NCBI RefSeq assembly: GCF_000319575.2 | Contig: NC_021291.1 | Location: 992,001-1,056,000, forward strand | DNA: 64,000 bases | Direction: 5' to 3' | Source of the DNA: Spiribacter salinus M19-40 | GTDB taxonomy: Bacteria; Pseudomonadota; Gammaproteobacteria; Nitrococcales; Nitrococcaceae | Part shown: piece after piece, positions 8,490 through 17,004 of the stretch | How the letters are laid out: every line of letters starts with the position of its first letter | How positions within the stretch are numbered: position 1 is the first letter of the stretch | Notes under the pieces: model-generated | Database searches by the model: none | The model's input: the letters and a program-made list of their open reading frames with translations, nothing else | Told to the model about the DNA's origin: nothing | Translations under genes and position numbers: made by a program

Positions 8490-8930
8490 ATGGACTTGCA
8501 GAGGCTGGTCGATACCTTTGAGTTCCTCGATAACTGGGAAGACCGCTATCGATTGCTCATCGATCTGGGCAAGGGCCTGCCGGAATTCCCGGAAGAGGCC
8601 AAAACCGAGGACAACCGGGTAGAGGGTTGCGTCAGCAATGTCTGGCTGGTCAGCGATGTCAACGCGGGCACGCCGCCGCGCCTGGAGTTCAAGGCAGACA
8701 GTGATGCGTTTATCGTCAAAGGCCTGGTCGCCATTTTGCTGAAGGCCTATTCGGGGCGGACGCCCGAGGAAATCCTCGAAGTGGATATTGAGGGGCTGTT
8801 CAACCAGCTCGGCCTCGCCCAACAGCTCACGCCCAACCGACGGGACGGCTTTGTCGCGATGGTTAAGGAGATGCGCAGCCGCGCTCAGGCCCTGCAGGCA
8901 GAGCCTGGCGCAACGGGATCCTTACACTAG
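8490..8930 (+). CDS. sufE: SufE family cysteine desulfuration protein
   Basis: A 146-residue SufE-like sulfur acceptor. The active-site loop is NRVEGCVSNVWL with C47, which takes sulfur from a cysteine desulfurase (SufS or CsdA) and passes it to Fe-S assembly. The start at ATG 8490 is preceded by AGGAG; an upstream in-frame ATG at 8451 has no ribosome site. No desulfurase gene is in the window, so its partner must lie elsewhere. It is followed 2 bases later by a methyltransferase gene, forming a three-gene operon ending at 10512. Confidence 0.88.
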   Translation: MDLQRLVDTFEFLDNWEDRYRLLIDLGKGLPEFPEEAKTEDNRVEGCVSNVWLVSDVNAGTPPRLEFKADSDAFIVKGLVAILLKAYSGRTPEEILEVDIEGLFNQLGLAQQLTPNRRDGFVAMVKEMRSRAQALQAEPGATGSLH

Positions 8931-8932
8931 CG

Positions 8933-9850
8933 ATGACGGGCCATATTGCCCTGCTTGACGGCGGCCTGGGCCAGGAGCTCTATCGACGGGCTGGTCAACC
9001 AGCGCACCCGATGTGGTCCGGCAAGGTCATGCAGGATCAACCCGAGCTCGTCGAAACCGTCCAGCGTGAATTCATCGACGCCGGGGCGCGGATCCTTACC
9101 GTGAACGCGTATGCCCTGACGCCGACGCGTCTGGCGCGCGATGGCCAGAGGGCCTGGTTTGAAGATTTGCAGACGCGGGCTTTAGCGCTTGCTCACGCGG
9201 CCCGGCGCTCGGCCGAGGCCGACACGAACGCAGTTCAAATCGCGGGCTGCCTCCCACCGCTCACCGGCAGCTATGTCCCCGACACGCGGCCCTTTGAAAC
9301 ACTGAAAGCCGAATATCGGGAAATCGTGGCGATCCAATCAGCTGGCGTGGATCTCTTTTTGATTGAGACGATGTCGGCGATTGCCGAGGCGCAGGCGGCC
9401 ACTGAAGCAGCGCTGGAGGCGGGTAAGCCTGTGCTACTGGCCTGGACACTGTCGGATGATGCGCTGGGGCAACTGCGATCGGGCGAGTCCATCGCCGAGG
9501 CGATTGCATCCGTTGCCGACTACGACCTGGCCGGGTTGATGTTCAATTGTTCCCGACCCGAAGTCATCACGGCGGGGCTCTCGTCGCTTAGTGACCTCAC
9601 GATCCCCTATGGCGGGTACGCGAACGGATTTACCTCAGTCGAGCCGCTGAAACCCGGCGGCACGGTCGATGCCCTTCAGGCCCGTCAGGAGTTGGACGAG
9701 GCCCGCTACGCCGAGCATGTCATGGACTGGATCAACCAGGGTGCGCAGATTGTGGGTGGGTGCTGCGAGGTCAGCCCAGCGCACATCGCCCGCGTAGACC
9801 AGCGTCTGGCCAACGCGGGGTATGCCCGAACTCATCTCGCATGCGTTTAG
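8933..9850 (+). CDS. Homocysteine S-methyltransferase family protein
   Basis: A 305-residue TIM-barrel enzyme of the Hcy-binding family. Zinc and homocysteine ligands are visible as FNCS (about residue 204) and the GGCCE pair near residue 280; the N-terminus LLDGGLGQELYRRAG is typical. These enzymes methylate homocysteine to methionine using S-methylmethionine, SAM, betaine or a dimethylsulfonio compound as donor. The donor is not evident. In an osmolyte-using halophile, betaine or DMSP-type donors would make sense (inference). It starts 2 bases after sufE and overlaps the downstream phosphatase by 10 bases. Confidence 0.85.
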   Translation: MTGHIALLDGGLGQELYRRAGQPAHPMWSGKVMQDQPELVETVQREFIDAGARILTVNAYALTPTRLARDGQRAWFEDLQTRALALAHAARRSAEADTNAVQIAGCLPPLTGSYVPDTRPFETLKAEYREIVAIQSAGVDLFLIETMSAIAEAQAATEAALEAGKPVLLAWTLSDDALGQLRSGESIAEAIASVADYDLAGLMFNCSRPEVITAGLSSLSDLTIPYGGYANGFTSVEPLKPGGTVDALQARQELDEARYAEHVMDWINQGAQIVGGCCEVSPAHIARVDQRLANAGYARTHLACV

Positions 9851-10512
9851 TTCTGGTTCGCCACGCCCAGTCGACGGGCAATCATGAAGGGCGCTGGCAG
9901 GGTCATGCTAACTACCCGCTCAGTGCATTAGGCCATGAGCAGGCCCGTCGGGTCGCGGCGTCTTTTCAGCCTGACGTTGATGATGACGGGCATGGGACGA
10001 CGCTGCTTTACGCCTCGCCGTTAGAGCGGGCAGCCCATACAGCGCAGGCGATCAGTGACGTACTCAATGTGCCGGTAACACCGTGGGCGTTGCTCAAGGA
10101 ATATGATGTGGGCGTTTTCTCGGGGCTCACGCGAGAAGAGATCCGCACACAACACCCTGACATTGCCACCACGTTTTATCAGGACCGGAATTGGAACACC
10201 GTGCCGCAGGCCGAGACGGTGGAATCGCGAGCGCATCGAGCAGAGGCCGTGCTCGATCACCTAATTGCCCATCACCCGGGCAATGAGCGTGTGATTTGTG
10301 TTACCCATGGCGGATTCATGCAATACCTGGTGGCGGCCGTGTTGCGTACCGAGCGCATCTGGGGATTTCGCCCGGGCAATACCTCGGTATTTGAATTTGA
10401 TCTGACCGCTGAAGCACATCGGGAATCACGGAACACGCCAGCCGGGCTCAGCCCATATACGTGTCGAATCGAGCGATTCAACGACATGGCCCATTTATTT
10501 GATCAAGAATAA
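9841..10512 (+). CDS. Cytosolic histidine phosphatase (phosphoglycerate mutase-like)
   Basis: A 223-residue protein without a signal peptide. The start MRLVLVRHAQSTGN contains the RHG-type motif with R7 and nucleophile H8. Other hallmarks are the YASPLERAAHTA block, the ALLKEYDVGVFSGLT block and the second histidine in CVTHGGF. This fits the cobC/GpmB/YjjX-like branch-1 phosphatases; the substrate is not predictable. The ATG at 9841 lies inside the last codons of the methyltransferase gene, which argues against the longer frame from 9760. Last gene of the sufE operon. Confidence 0.85.
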   Translation: MRLVLVRHAQSTGNHEGRWQGHANYPLSALGHEQARRVAASFQPDVDDDGHGTTLLYASPLERAAHTAQAISDVLNVPVTPWALLKEYDVGVFSGLTREEIRTQHPDIATTFYQDRNWNTVPQAETVESRAHRAEAVLDHLIAHHPGNERVICVTHGGFMQYLVAAVLRTERIWGFRPGNTSVFEFDLTAEAHRESRNTPAGLSPYTCRIERFNDMAHLFDQE

Positions 10513-10525
10513 GGCGATGTTTTTA

Positions 10526-10543
10526 TCCACAATTCATTGTGGA
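10526..10543. promoter_or_regulatory. Perfect 18-bp palindrome, possible operator
   Basis: TCCACAAT and its exact reverse complement flank a 2-base centre (TCCACAATTCATTGTGGA). It lies 14 bases after the phosphatase stop and about 210 bases before the rhodopsin start, in the AT-richest part of the gap. No T-run follows on either strand, so it is not a standard terminator. A dimeric repressor or activator site is possible. Confidence 0.35.
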
Positions 10544-10698
10544 ATTACTCGTTTTACGGTACGCCCGCCAATTTCGATTGACCCTGATCAAGCCCTGCCG
10601 CGTTTTGGTGCAAGCGCCACAGAAAACCTTGAACTCTGCGTGTAGTTTGCGCCATGATACGCGCCACGCGGTCGATGTTGAGGCCATTTTGCGTGAGG

Positions 10699-10727
10699 TT
10701 GACCGGCACCAGATCGGCGCGTAAGTT
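10699..10727 (+). promoter_or_regulatory. Candidate sigma70 promoter for the rhodopsin gene
   Basis: TTGACC (five of six matches to the -35 consensus) is separated by exactly 17 bases from TAAGTT (a weak -10, three of six). Transcription would begin near 10735, leaving a leader of about 22 bases with the CGGAGGAG ribosome site. Other arrangements in the gap are possible; this is the best-spaced one I see. Confidence 0.3.
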
Positions 10728-10756
10728 TGCATCAATTTTCAACCGGAGGAGTATCC

Positions 10757-11518
10757 ATGGATCTCTCAACTATCAGCCTCGGTCAGTACACGTTCATTCA
10801 GAACGCGTTTTCCTTCGGGCTGGCTGTTATGGCCGCCGCGTCACTGTTCCTGTGGCTGTCCCGTAGCAATGTAGCCCCGGCTTACCGGATGGCGATCACG
10901 ATCAGTGGTCTCGTCACCGCCATTGCCGCTTACCACTATCTGCAGATCATGCTGTCATGGGAGGCCGCATTCTCGGTCACCAACAACTCGATCTCAGAGA
11001 CCGGTTACCCGTTCAACCAGGCCTATCGCTATGTCGACTGGCTGCTGACGGTGCCGCTGCTGCTCATCGAGCTCATCCTCGTGATGCGCCTGTCCCGCAG
11101 CGAGACGGTTTCCAAGGGTGTCTGGCTGGGTGGCGCTGCTGCTCTGATGATCATCCTGGGTTATCCGGGTGAGGTTGCAGAGGACGCCGGCACGCGCTTC
11201 ACGTTCTGGGTGCTGTCGATGATTCCGTTCATCTACATCGTCTACCAGCTCGTGGTTGGCCTGAAGGGCTCCATCGCCAAGCAGCCTGAGAACGTTCGTG
11301 GCCTGATCAACGGCGCGGCAACCCTCGTGGTTATCTCCTGGCTGTTCTATCCGATCGTCTTCCTGTTCCCGCTCATCGGGTTCACGGGCGGCGGTGCGAT
11401 CACAGCGGTCGAGGTGGGTTACACCATCGCTGATATCGTTGCCAAGGCTGTCTTCGGCATCCTCATCTTCACGATTGCCCTGCGCAAGTCGGAAGCCGAG
11501 GGTGGCGCTCAGGCGTAA
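10757..11518 (+). CDS. Xanthorhodopsin/proteorhodopsin-type light-driven proton pump
   Basis: A 253-residue seven-helix microbial rhodopsin of the inner membrane. Key residues are visible: H60 in helix B (AAYHYL), R91, Schiff-base counter-ion D94, T98 and proton donor E105 in helix C (RYVDWLLTVPLLLIE, a D-T-E set meaning outward H+ pump). D226 and the retinal lysine K230 (TIADIVAKAVFG) lie in helix G. The tuning position equals L102, predicting green absorption. The residue aligned with Gly178 of Gloeobacter rhodopsin (Gly156 of xanthorhodopsin) is W151, which should block an antenna carotenoid. The start at 10757 has CGGAGGAG 6 bases upstream. It heads the retinal synthesis cluster but is separated from it by a hairpin. 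Confidence 0.95.
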   Translation: MDLSTISLGQYTFIQNAFSFGLAVMAAASLFLWLSRSNVAPAYRMAITISGLVTAIAAYHYLQIMLSWEAAFSVTNNSISETGYPFNQAYRYVDWLLTVPLLLIELILVMRLSRSETVSKGVWLGGAAALMIILGYPGEVAEDAGTRFTFWVLSMIPFIYIVYQLVVGLKGSIAKQPENVRGLINGAATLVVISWLFYPIVFLFPLIGFTGGGAITAVEVGYTIADIVAKAVFGILIFTIALRKSEAEGGAQA

Positions 11519-11559
11519 TAATCGACGAGTCGATTCGCTTGAATTAGCCAACGCCATAC

Positions 11560-11594
11560 GGGTGTCTGTCCAACCGCAGGTTGGGCAGGCACCC
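11560..11594 (+). other. Strong RNA hairpin between rhodopsin and crtE
   Basis: A 15-bp stem (11560-11574 with 11580-11594, two G-U pairs) with a 5-base loop CGCAG lies 42 bases after the rhodopsin stop and 21 bases before the crtE GTG. No T-run follows, so full intrinsic termination is unlikely. It would suit a 3'-end stabiliser or partial attenuator that lets opsin mRNA exceed carotenoid-gene mRNA. Confidence 0.6.
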
Positions 11595-11614
11595 GGACTG
11601 GCCTAGATCGAAGG

Positions 11615-12604
11615 GTGACCCAGTTGGCCGCGACGAATGCGAAACCATTCCAGTCCCAGGTCGATACCCGGGCCCCAGCCAAGGGTCGGGCTACCAACCC
11701 TGAATCTACCTTTTCTCTCCAGGCGGTTGATCAGTACATGATCGCGGCCGTCTCGGATATGGGCGCTACGCCTGCACAGGAAGCGGCCCTCTATCATCTC
11801 CACACGGGTGGACATCGAATGCGCAGCCGGCTTGCCCTGGCAAGTGGCGCGACTCGACTGAACAATACCGACAGCATCGCGGCCGCAGCGGCCTGCGAGC
11901 TTCTTCATAACGCCTCGCTCGTCCATGACGACATCACCGATGGCGATCTTTATCGCCGCGGCAGCCTGACCGTGCGGTCTCGCTCCGGCACCGGTGTTGC
12001 CCTCTGTACGGGCGATCTGCTCATGACCGCGGCGTTCAATGCCGCCACGGATCTCTCGGATGCGGCGGCAAGCCAGCGCCTGGTGCGCACGATGGCGCGC
12101 ACGGCTTCCCGTGTCATTGGTGGCCAGAGCATCGAACTCGCCGATGACGCCATCGGCCAAGTGCCCAACCGGCGCGATTACCTGGTGGCAACGCGCGCCA
12201 AAACAGCGCCGCTGATCGAGCTCCCACTTAGTGTCGGGCTTGCAGACGCTCCGTCTGATGGATTCAACCCCCGAGTCTGTCGCGAGATTGCAGAGGCCAT
12301 CGGCCTTGCCTACCAAATCCTCGATGACCTGGATGATCTGAGACAAGACACGAGCGAATCCCCCGCGCCGGCGCTTCACGCCTTGCATGCCTGGTGGCAT
12401 CATCAACGACCAGGTGCAGGGGCCGAACCACTCGTGGTCCAGCAGCGTTGTCTCGCACACGTCCGAGCTGCACTCAGCCGCGCTGACCGACTGGCCCGCG
12501 CGCTGCCTGAGCCCTTGATGGGCTGTGTTGCCGGGCTGATTGAGTCGCTGGAGCGCAAAGCTGAGCGCAAGCCCGTTGCACTCGACGGGGCGACCCGCCG
12601 CTAG
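11615..12604 (+). CDS. crtE: Geranylgeranyl diphosphate synthase (polyprenyl synthetase)
   Basis: A 329-residue trans-prenyltransferase making GGPP from FPP/IPP, the first committed step to carotenoids. The first Asp-rich motif is D105-D106-I-T-D109 in LVHDDITDGD and the second is D237-D238-L-D240-D241 in QILDDLDD; both bind Mg-diphosphate. GGHRMRSRL is the IPP-binding region, although the usual G-K-R is varied. The N-terminal ~40 residues are family-variable and the start is GTG with a weak ribosome site, so the true start may be a little downstream. It is the first gene of the crtE-crtI-crtB-crtY-blh run. Confidence 0.9.
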   Translation: MTQLAATNAKPFQSQVDTRAPAKGRATNPESTFSLQAVDQYMIAAVSDMGATPAQEAALYHLHTGGHRMRSRLALASGATRLNNTDSIAAAAACELLHNASLVHDDITDGDLYRRGSLTVRSRSGTGVALCTGDLLMTAAFNAATDLSDAAASQRLVRTMARTASRVIGGQSIELADDAIGQVPNRRDYLVATRAKTAPLIELPLSVGLADAPSDGFNPRVCREIAEAIGLAYQILDDLDDLRQDTSESPAPALHALHAWWHHQRPGAGAEPLVVQQRCLAHVRAALSRADRLARALPEPLMGCVAGLIESLERKAERKPVALDGATRR

Positions 12605-12700
12605 ACAACCGCCTTCGGCCATCACTGCCCTGAACGGTGCCCGGCAACAAGGCCGGCTGCGCCCTGTATTGGATGGACAAATAACAGGAGACCCGCCCCG

Positions 12701-14161
12701 ATGCGCACACTGGTGATGGGAGGTGGATTTGGCGGCATTGCCGCAGCGCTGAGACTGCGCGCCCGCGGGCACGAGGTCACCCTGGTTGATCGCTGCCCGC
12801 GACTGGGTGGTCGCGCGCAGGTGTTCGAGCGCGGTGGCTACCGGCATGACGCTGGGCCGACCGTGATCACGGCGCCGTTTCTGTTCGCTGAGCTCTTTGC
12901 GCTGTTCGGCGAAGAGATCCGTGACACCGTCACGCTCACGCCGCTGGATCCGTGGTATCGCTTCCGCTTCCCTGACAACAGCCAATTCGATTACGGCCCG
13001 GGCATCGAGGCCATGGAAGCGGAAATCGCCCGCTTTAACCCCGATGACGTACCGGGTTATCACAGCCTACTCGCCGAATCCCGCGAGCTCTTCGAGATCG
13101 GCTTTCGCGAGCTGGGCGATCAGCCATTTCACCGGCTGTCGTTCATGCTCCAGCAGATCCCGCGCCTGATCCGGCTGCGGATTGATCGTAGCGTTTGGGA
13201 CATGGTCTCGAGCCACATCGAGCACCCGTATCTGCGCCGCGCCCTCTCGCTGCAACCGTTGCTCGTGGGGGGTAATCCGTTTCACACCACCTGTATCTAT
13301 GGGCTGATCCACTACCTTGAGCGTGAATGGGGCGTGCATTTCGCCATGGGCGGCACGGGCGCCCTGGTCGATGCCCTTGCTGGTCTGCTCGAGCGCCACG
13401 GCGTTCAGGTAGAGAGCGGCCGAAGCATTGAGAGCATCCAGCGCGACGGGCGCACGATTCGCCAGGTGGGCCTGGATGACGGGCGCACCCTGACAGCGGA
13501 CCAGTTTGTCTCGAACCTCGATCCCATGCATCTGTATGGCGAGTTGCTTGACCCGGCACCCGCACCCTCGCGCATCAAACGCCAGCTCGCGACCACGTCT
13601 ATGGGCCTGTTCGTGCTGTACTTCGGTACCGCCCGGCAATACCCCGATGTTGCGCATCACACCATCTGGCTTGGTGAGCGGTATAAGGAATTGCTGGCCG
13701 ATATCTTTGATCGCAAGATCCTCTCCGAGGACTTCTCACTCTATTTGCACCGGCCAACTGCCACGGATGCGAGCTTTGCGCCTGAAGGCCATGACAGCTT
13801 TTACGTGCTCGCCCCCGTCCCCAATCTGCAGGGCAATATTGACTGGCGCGTTGAGGGCCCGCGCCTGCAGGAGCGGATTATCGAGGCGTTGGAAGACTCC
13901 ATCATGCCCGGACTGCGCGAGAACGTGCGCTCCGCGTTTTTCATGACCCCCGAGAACTTCCGGGAGAATTATCAAAGCGTGCACGGGAGTGGGTTCAGCA
14001 TCGCCCCGCTGTTCCGACAGTCCGCCTGGTTCCGCTTTCATAACCGCGCCGAAGGCCTGCGTAATCTCTACCTGGTGGGCGCCGGAACCCATCCCGGTGC
14101 GGGGCTGCCGGGTGTGCTCTCCAGCGCGAAAGTGCTGGATCGGATCGTCCCTGCGGCATGA
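12701..14161 (+). CDS. crtI: Phytoene desaturase (bacterial CrtI type)
   Basis: A 486-residue FAD-dependent desaturase. The N-terminal dinucleotide fold is VMGGGFGGIAAALRLRARGHEVTLVDR, followed by the CrtI signature GGRAQVFERGGYRHDAGPTVIT. The C-terminal carotenoid desaturase signature LYLVGAGTHPGAGLPGVLSSAK is intact. It converts colourless phytoene to lycopene in the membrane. It has a good GGAG site before the ATG at 12701. The stop overlaps the crtB ATG by 4 bases (ATGA). Full family length, with no sign of damage. Confidence 0.95.
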   Translation: MRTLVMGGGFGGIAAALRLRARGHEVTLVDRCPRLGGRAQVFERGGYRHDAGPTVITAPFLFAELFALFGEEIRDTVTLTPLDPWYRFRFPDNSQFDYGPGIEAMEAEIARFNPDDVPGYHSLLAESRELFEIGFRELGDQPFHRLSFMLQQIPRLIRLRIDRSVWDMVSSHIEHPYLRRALSLQPLLVGGNPFHTTCIYGLIHYLEREWGVHFAMGGTGALVDALAGLLERHGVQVESGRSIESIQRDGRTIRQVGLDDGRTLTADQFVSNLDPMHLYGELLDPAPAPSRIKRQLATTSMGLFVLYFGTARQYPDVAHHTIWLGERYKELLADIFDRKILSEDFSLYLHRPTATDASFAPEGHDSFYVLAPVPNLQGNIDWRVEGPRLQERIIEALEDSIMPGLRENVRSAFFMTPENFRENYQSVHGSGFSIAPLFRQSAWFRFHNRAEGLRNLYLVGAGTHPGAGLPGVLSSAKVLDRIVPAA

Positions 14162-14991
14162 AGCCAACCGAAGTCCTTGCCCGCCACGGCAGCAGTTTTC
14201 ATCTGGCCAGCCGCTTTCTGCGCCCGGGTGACGCCGCCGATGTGACCACGCTCTACGCGGTCTGTCGGCTGATCGATGACCTCGCCGACGAGCGCCATGA
14301 CGAATCCGCCACCATCGAGGGCTTTATCAACGCCCTCGAAGAAAAGGCGTTTCAGGCGATCCCCGTAGACGGCTTTGCTGATCTGATGCAGCGGCGCAAT
14401 CTCGATCCACAACCGCTCATCACCCTCGCCCGAACGGCTTGGGAAGAGGCGGCGACGCCACGGCTCATCGCGGATGAGGCCACGCTCATCGACTATTGCT
14501 ATGGGGTGGCAGGCACCGTGGGTGAGCTGATGTGCCCGCTCATCGGAGCGGATCCACAGCGCGGCCGTGATCCCGCGGTCGCCCTGGGTATCGGCATGCA
14601 ACTGACCAATATCGCTCGAGACGTACTCGAAGACGCGCGCGCCGGCCGACGGTATCTGCCCGGTGAATGGGTAGGTGACCTCTCACCAGCAGCGATTGCC
14701 GAGGCCCGGCCGATCCATCGCGAGCCGGTCCGGGCCGCCATCCAGCAAACCGTTCACCTGGCCGAATCGTATTACCAGCGCGCAGAAGCCGGGCTTTCAC
14801 TCATCCCCCTGCGCAACCGCCAGGCCATTCGCATCGCCGCACGGCTTTACCGGGCCATTGGCGTGCGCGTGCGTGATCAGGGCTGTCGCTACTGGGAGGG
14901 GCGCGTCTCGCTGAGCGGTCGCGAGCGCACCCGGCTTGCGTTTGGCACACTCGCCGGCCTGGCTCGGCGACCTGACCCCCAGGATGTATGA
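14158..14991 (+). CDS. crtB: Phytoene synthase
   Basis: A 277-residue squalene/phytoene synthase family enzyme that condenses two GGPP to phytoene. The two Asp-rich substrate sites are D40-D-L-A-D44 (RLIDDLADERHDE) and the NxxRDxxED block in LTNIARDVLEDARAGRRYLP. YCYGVAGTVGELMCPL is the expected conserved helix. The ATG lies in the crtI stop (ATGA), and its own stop overlaps the crtY start the same way, so translation is coupled through the cluster. Confidence 0.95.
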   Translation: MKPTEVLARHGSSFHLASRFLRPGDAADVTTLYAVCRLIDDLADERHDESATIEGFINALEEKAFQAIPVDGFADLMQRRNLDPQPLITLARTAWEEAATPRLIADEATLIDYCYGVAGTVGELMCPLIGADPQRGRDPAVALGIGMQLTNIARDVLEDARAGRRYLPGEWVGDLSPAAIAEARPIHREPVRAAIQQTVHLAESYYQRAEAGLSLIPLRNRQAIRIAARLYRAIGVRVRDQGCRYWEGRVSLSGRERTRLAFGTLAGLARRPDPQDV

Positions 14992-16115
14992 AATCCGTTG
15001 ATTTAGCCTTTATTGGCCTTGGCGCCGCGGCAATGAGTCTGGCCACACGCCTGGCCGACGCCGGTCACAGCGCCAGTGCTGTTTTTATTGAACCCGATGC
15101 CGACCCCGGCGATGACCGCACCTGGTGTGGTTGGGGACCAAATGATCACCCCTTCTCCGAGCGCGTCACACGCCGCTGGTACGGCTGGGCGGTGAGTGCT
15201 GAAGGTGAGACGGTGATCACCGGCCGTCCGGACATCCCTTATGAAATGCTGCGCGTGAGTGAGGTGCGCGCCCATGCCCACGCGGCCATCGCCCAACGCG
15301 AGGATTGGGCCATCCTGACCGGCCGCGCGATGGTCGAGGCGCACCGCCAAACCGACGGCTGGGTGCTGGTGCTCGATAACGGCGAGACCATCCAGGCGCG
15401 CTGGGTGCTCGATGCCCGACCGCCCGCCCTTACGCTACGCCGCCCGTGGGTATGGCAAAGCTTTGTGGGCCTTGAGCTCAGTGGGCATGACTTTGGGGAG
15501 GATCACATCGTGCGGCTCATGGATTTTGTGAACGACGATGCGCCGCTCGCCACATTCGTCTATGAACTGCCCATTGCCCGTGATCGGCGGTTGGTGGAGC
15601 TCACTCGGTTCACCCCGGAGCCAGCGAATCTCGAGCATCTCCGTGACCAGCTGGATGGTCTGCTCGCTGAGCGGGGTTGGGATCGCGCACACATCGAGCG
15701 GGTTGAACAAAGTCACCTACCCATGGCCGCCATACCGCCGGATGCCCATGATCAGTGGATTCGGATCGGGACGGCCGGGGGCAGCATGCGCCCGGCGACC
15801 GGTTATGCGTTTCACGCCATCCAGGCCTGGGCTGATCAATGTGCCGCGGCGATGCGCCAGGGCGGCGAACCGATACCACCCCGACGTGCCGCGCTACTCG
15901 ACTGGCTCGACGGTGTCTTTCTGGAATCACTCTGGCAAGCGCCCGACGTCGCTGGACAGCGATTTACCCGGCTTTTCCAGCGAACGCCCCCAGCCGCGCT
16001 CACTCGCTTTCTCATGGCTCGGGCCAGTGCCCTTGATATACTGCAGGTGCTGCGCGCATTACCCATGCGCCCGATGCTGAAAGCCGCTTTTCGGCGGGGA
16101 TGGAGACGGACATGA
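14988..16115 (+). CDS. crtY: Lycopene beta-cyclase
   Basis: A 375-residue flavoprotein cyclase of the CrtY family. It has an N-terminal nucleotide fold (LAFIGLGAAAMSLATRLAD), a VLDARPPA motif in the middle, and the C-terminal GTAGGSMRPATGYAFHAIQAWADQ block, matching the P-x-TGY-x-F signature of CrtY. It cyclises both ends of lycopene to give beta-carotene, the substrate for the next gene's product. Start and stop are both in ATGA overlaps with neighbours. I see no ketolase (crtW) or hydroxylase (crtZ) in the window, so beta-carotene is the likely end of this local pathway before cleavage. Confidence 0.92.
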   Translation: MKSVDLAFIGLGAAAMSLATRLADAGHSASAVFIEPDADPGDDRTWCGWGPNDHPFSERVTRRWYGWAVSAEGETVITGRPDIPYEMLRVSEVRAHAHAAIAQREDWAILTGRAMVEAHRQTDGWVLVLDNGETIQARWVLDARPPALTLRRPWVWQSFVGLELSGHDFGEDHIVRLMDFVNDDAPLATFVYELPIARDRRLVELTRFTPEPANLEHLRDQLDGLLAERGWDRAHIERVEQSHLPMAAIPPDAHDQWIRIGTAGGSMRPATGYAFHAIQAWADQCAAAMRQGGEPIPPRRAALLDWLDGVFLESLWQAPDVAGQRFTRLFQRTPPAALTRFLMARASALDILQVLRALPMRPMLKAAFRRGWRRT

Positions 16116-16975
16116 GCGCAACCGAGCGCCTACCGGCATTCTGGCTATTCCCGGTGGGACTGGTACTGGCACTGGGTTTCTCATCACTCCCCGGTCAATG
16201 GCCGCTTTATGCCGTGCTCGCCATTGGGGTGATGGTGTTTGGACTGCCCCATGGCAGCCTCGATACCGCCGTCGCCAAACAGCATCTGGGTGTCACCCAA
16301 CCGGCGCGTCTTGCTCTGTTCTTTGCGGCCTACCTCGGCCTTGGCGCCCTGGTGCTGGCTATCTGGTGGCAGATCCCCACAGTGGCGCTCGCCGCCTTCC
16401 TGCTTTATTCCGCCGTGCATTTCGGCGATGACGTCAGTGCCCGCCTCGGTCGGCTAGGGGCAACAGGTTACGGCCTCTGGCTCCTCTCGCTGCCGCTGGT
16501 GCTCCGGCCGGCGGATGTCCTGCCGCTGTTCGAGGCACTGGGCGCAGGGAACGCGCCGGTCATCCTCGCAACTGCGCCCTGGGCCCTGGGTATCGGGGGC
16601 ATCCTGCTGGCCGTCGGGCTTTATCAAAGCCCAAATCGTGCAATGAGTGATTGGCGTGACCCGGCTCTGCTCGCGCTGGGGGCCGCGATGCTTCACCCCC
16701 TCGCCTACTTCGTGGCGTATTTCTGTTTTCTTCACAGCCCGCGGCATCTGGAGCTGGCAGCCCGTGACCTGGGGCTTTACAGCTGGCGTGACCGTCTGGC
16801 CGCGGTGGCGCCCACGACACTCGCCACCTATGCGCTCGTGGCAGCGGCTGTCCCTTTTCTGATCGGACTACCCATGGATGCAATGCTTCTGCGGCTCGTC
16901 TTTATTACACTGGCGGCATTGACGGTGCCACACATGATTCTGGAACTCATCGCGAGTCCGCGCCGTCAGGCTTGA
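16112..16975 (+). CDS. blh: Beta-carotene 15,15'-dioxygenase (Blh/Brp)
   Basis: A 287-residue integral membrane enzyme that splits beta-carotene into two retinals for the rhodopsin. The Brp/Blh histidine motifs are present: FGLPHGSLDT, HFGDD, HSPRHLE and VPHM, which hold the iron. Seven or so hydrophobic segments are visible. I place the start at ATG 16112, in an ATGA overlap with crtY and 6 bases after GGAG; an in-frame ATG at 16100 is also possible. It closes the retinal pathway (crtE to blh), making the pump self-sufficient. Confidence 0.93.
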   Translation: MSATERLPAFWLFPVGLVLALGFSSLPGQWPLYAVLAIGVMVFGLPHGSLDTAVAKQHLGVTQPARLALFFAAYLGLGALVLAIWWQIPTVALAAFLLYSAVHFGDDVSARLGRLGATGYGLWLLSLPLVLRPADVLPLFEALGAGNAPVILATAPWALGIGGILLAVGLYQSPNRAMSDWRDPALLALGAAMLHPLAYFVAYFCFLHSPRHLELAARDLGLYSWRDRLAAVAPTTLATYALVAAAVPFLIGLPMDAMLLRLVFITLAALTVPHMILELIASPRRQA

Positions 16976-17004
16976 ACAGCACCACCGCTAACTGGCGAGG
17001 ATGA

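Noticed and set aside
10539-10724. 61-codon frame before the rhodopsin gene
   Set aside because: No ribosome site, no homology seen, and it overlaps the candidate promoter; the region looks regulatory.
11603-13063. 486-codon open frame on the minus strand
   Set aside because: Antisense shadow of crtE and crtI; no family similarity, and GC-rich codon use on the other strand explains its length.
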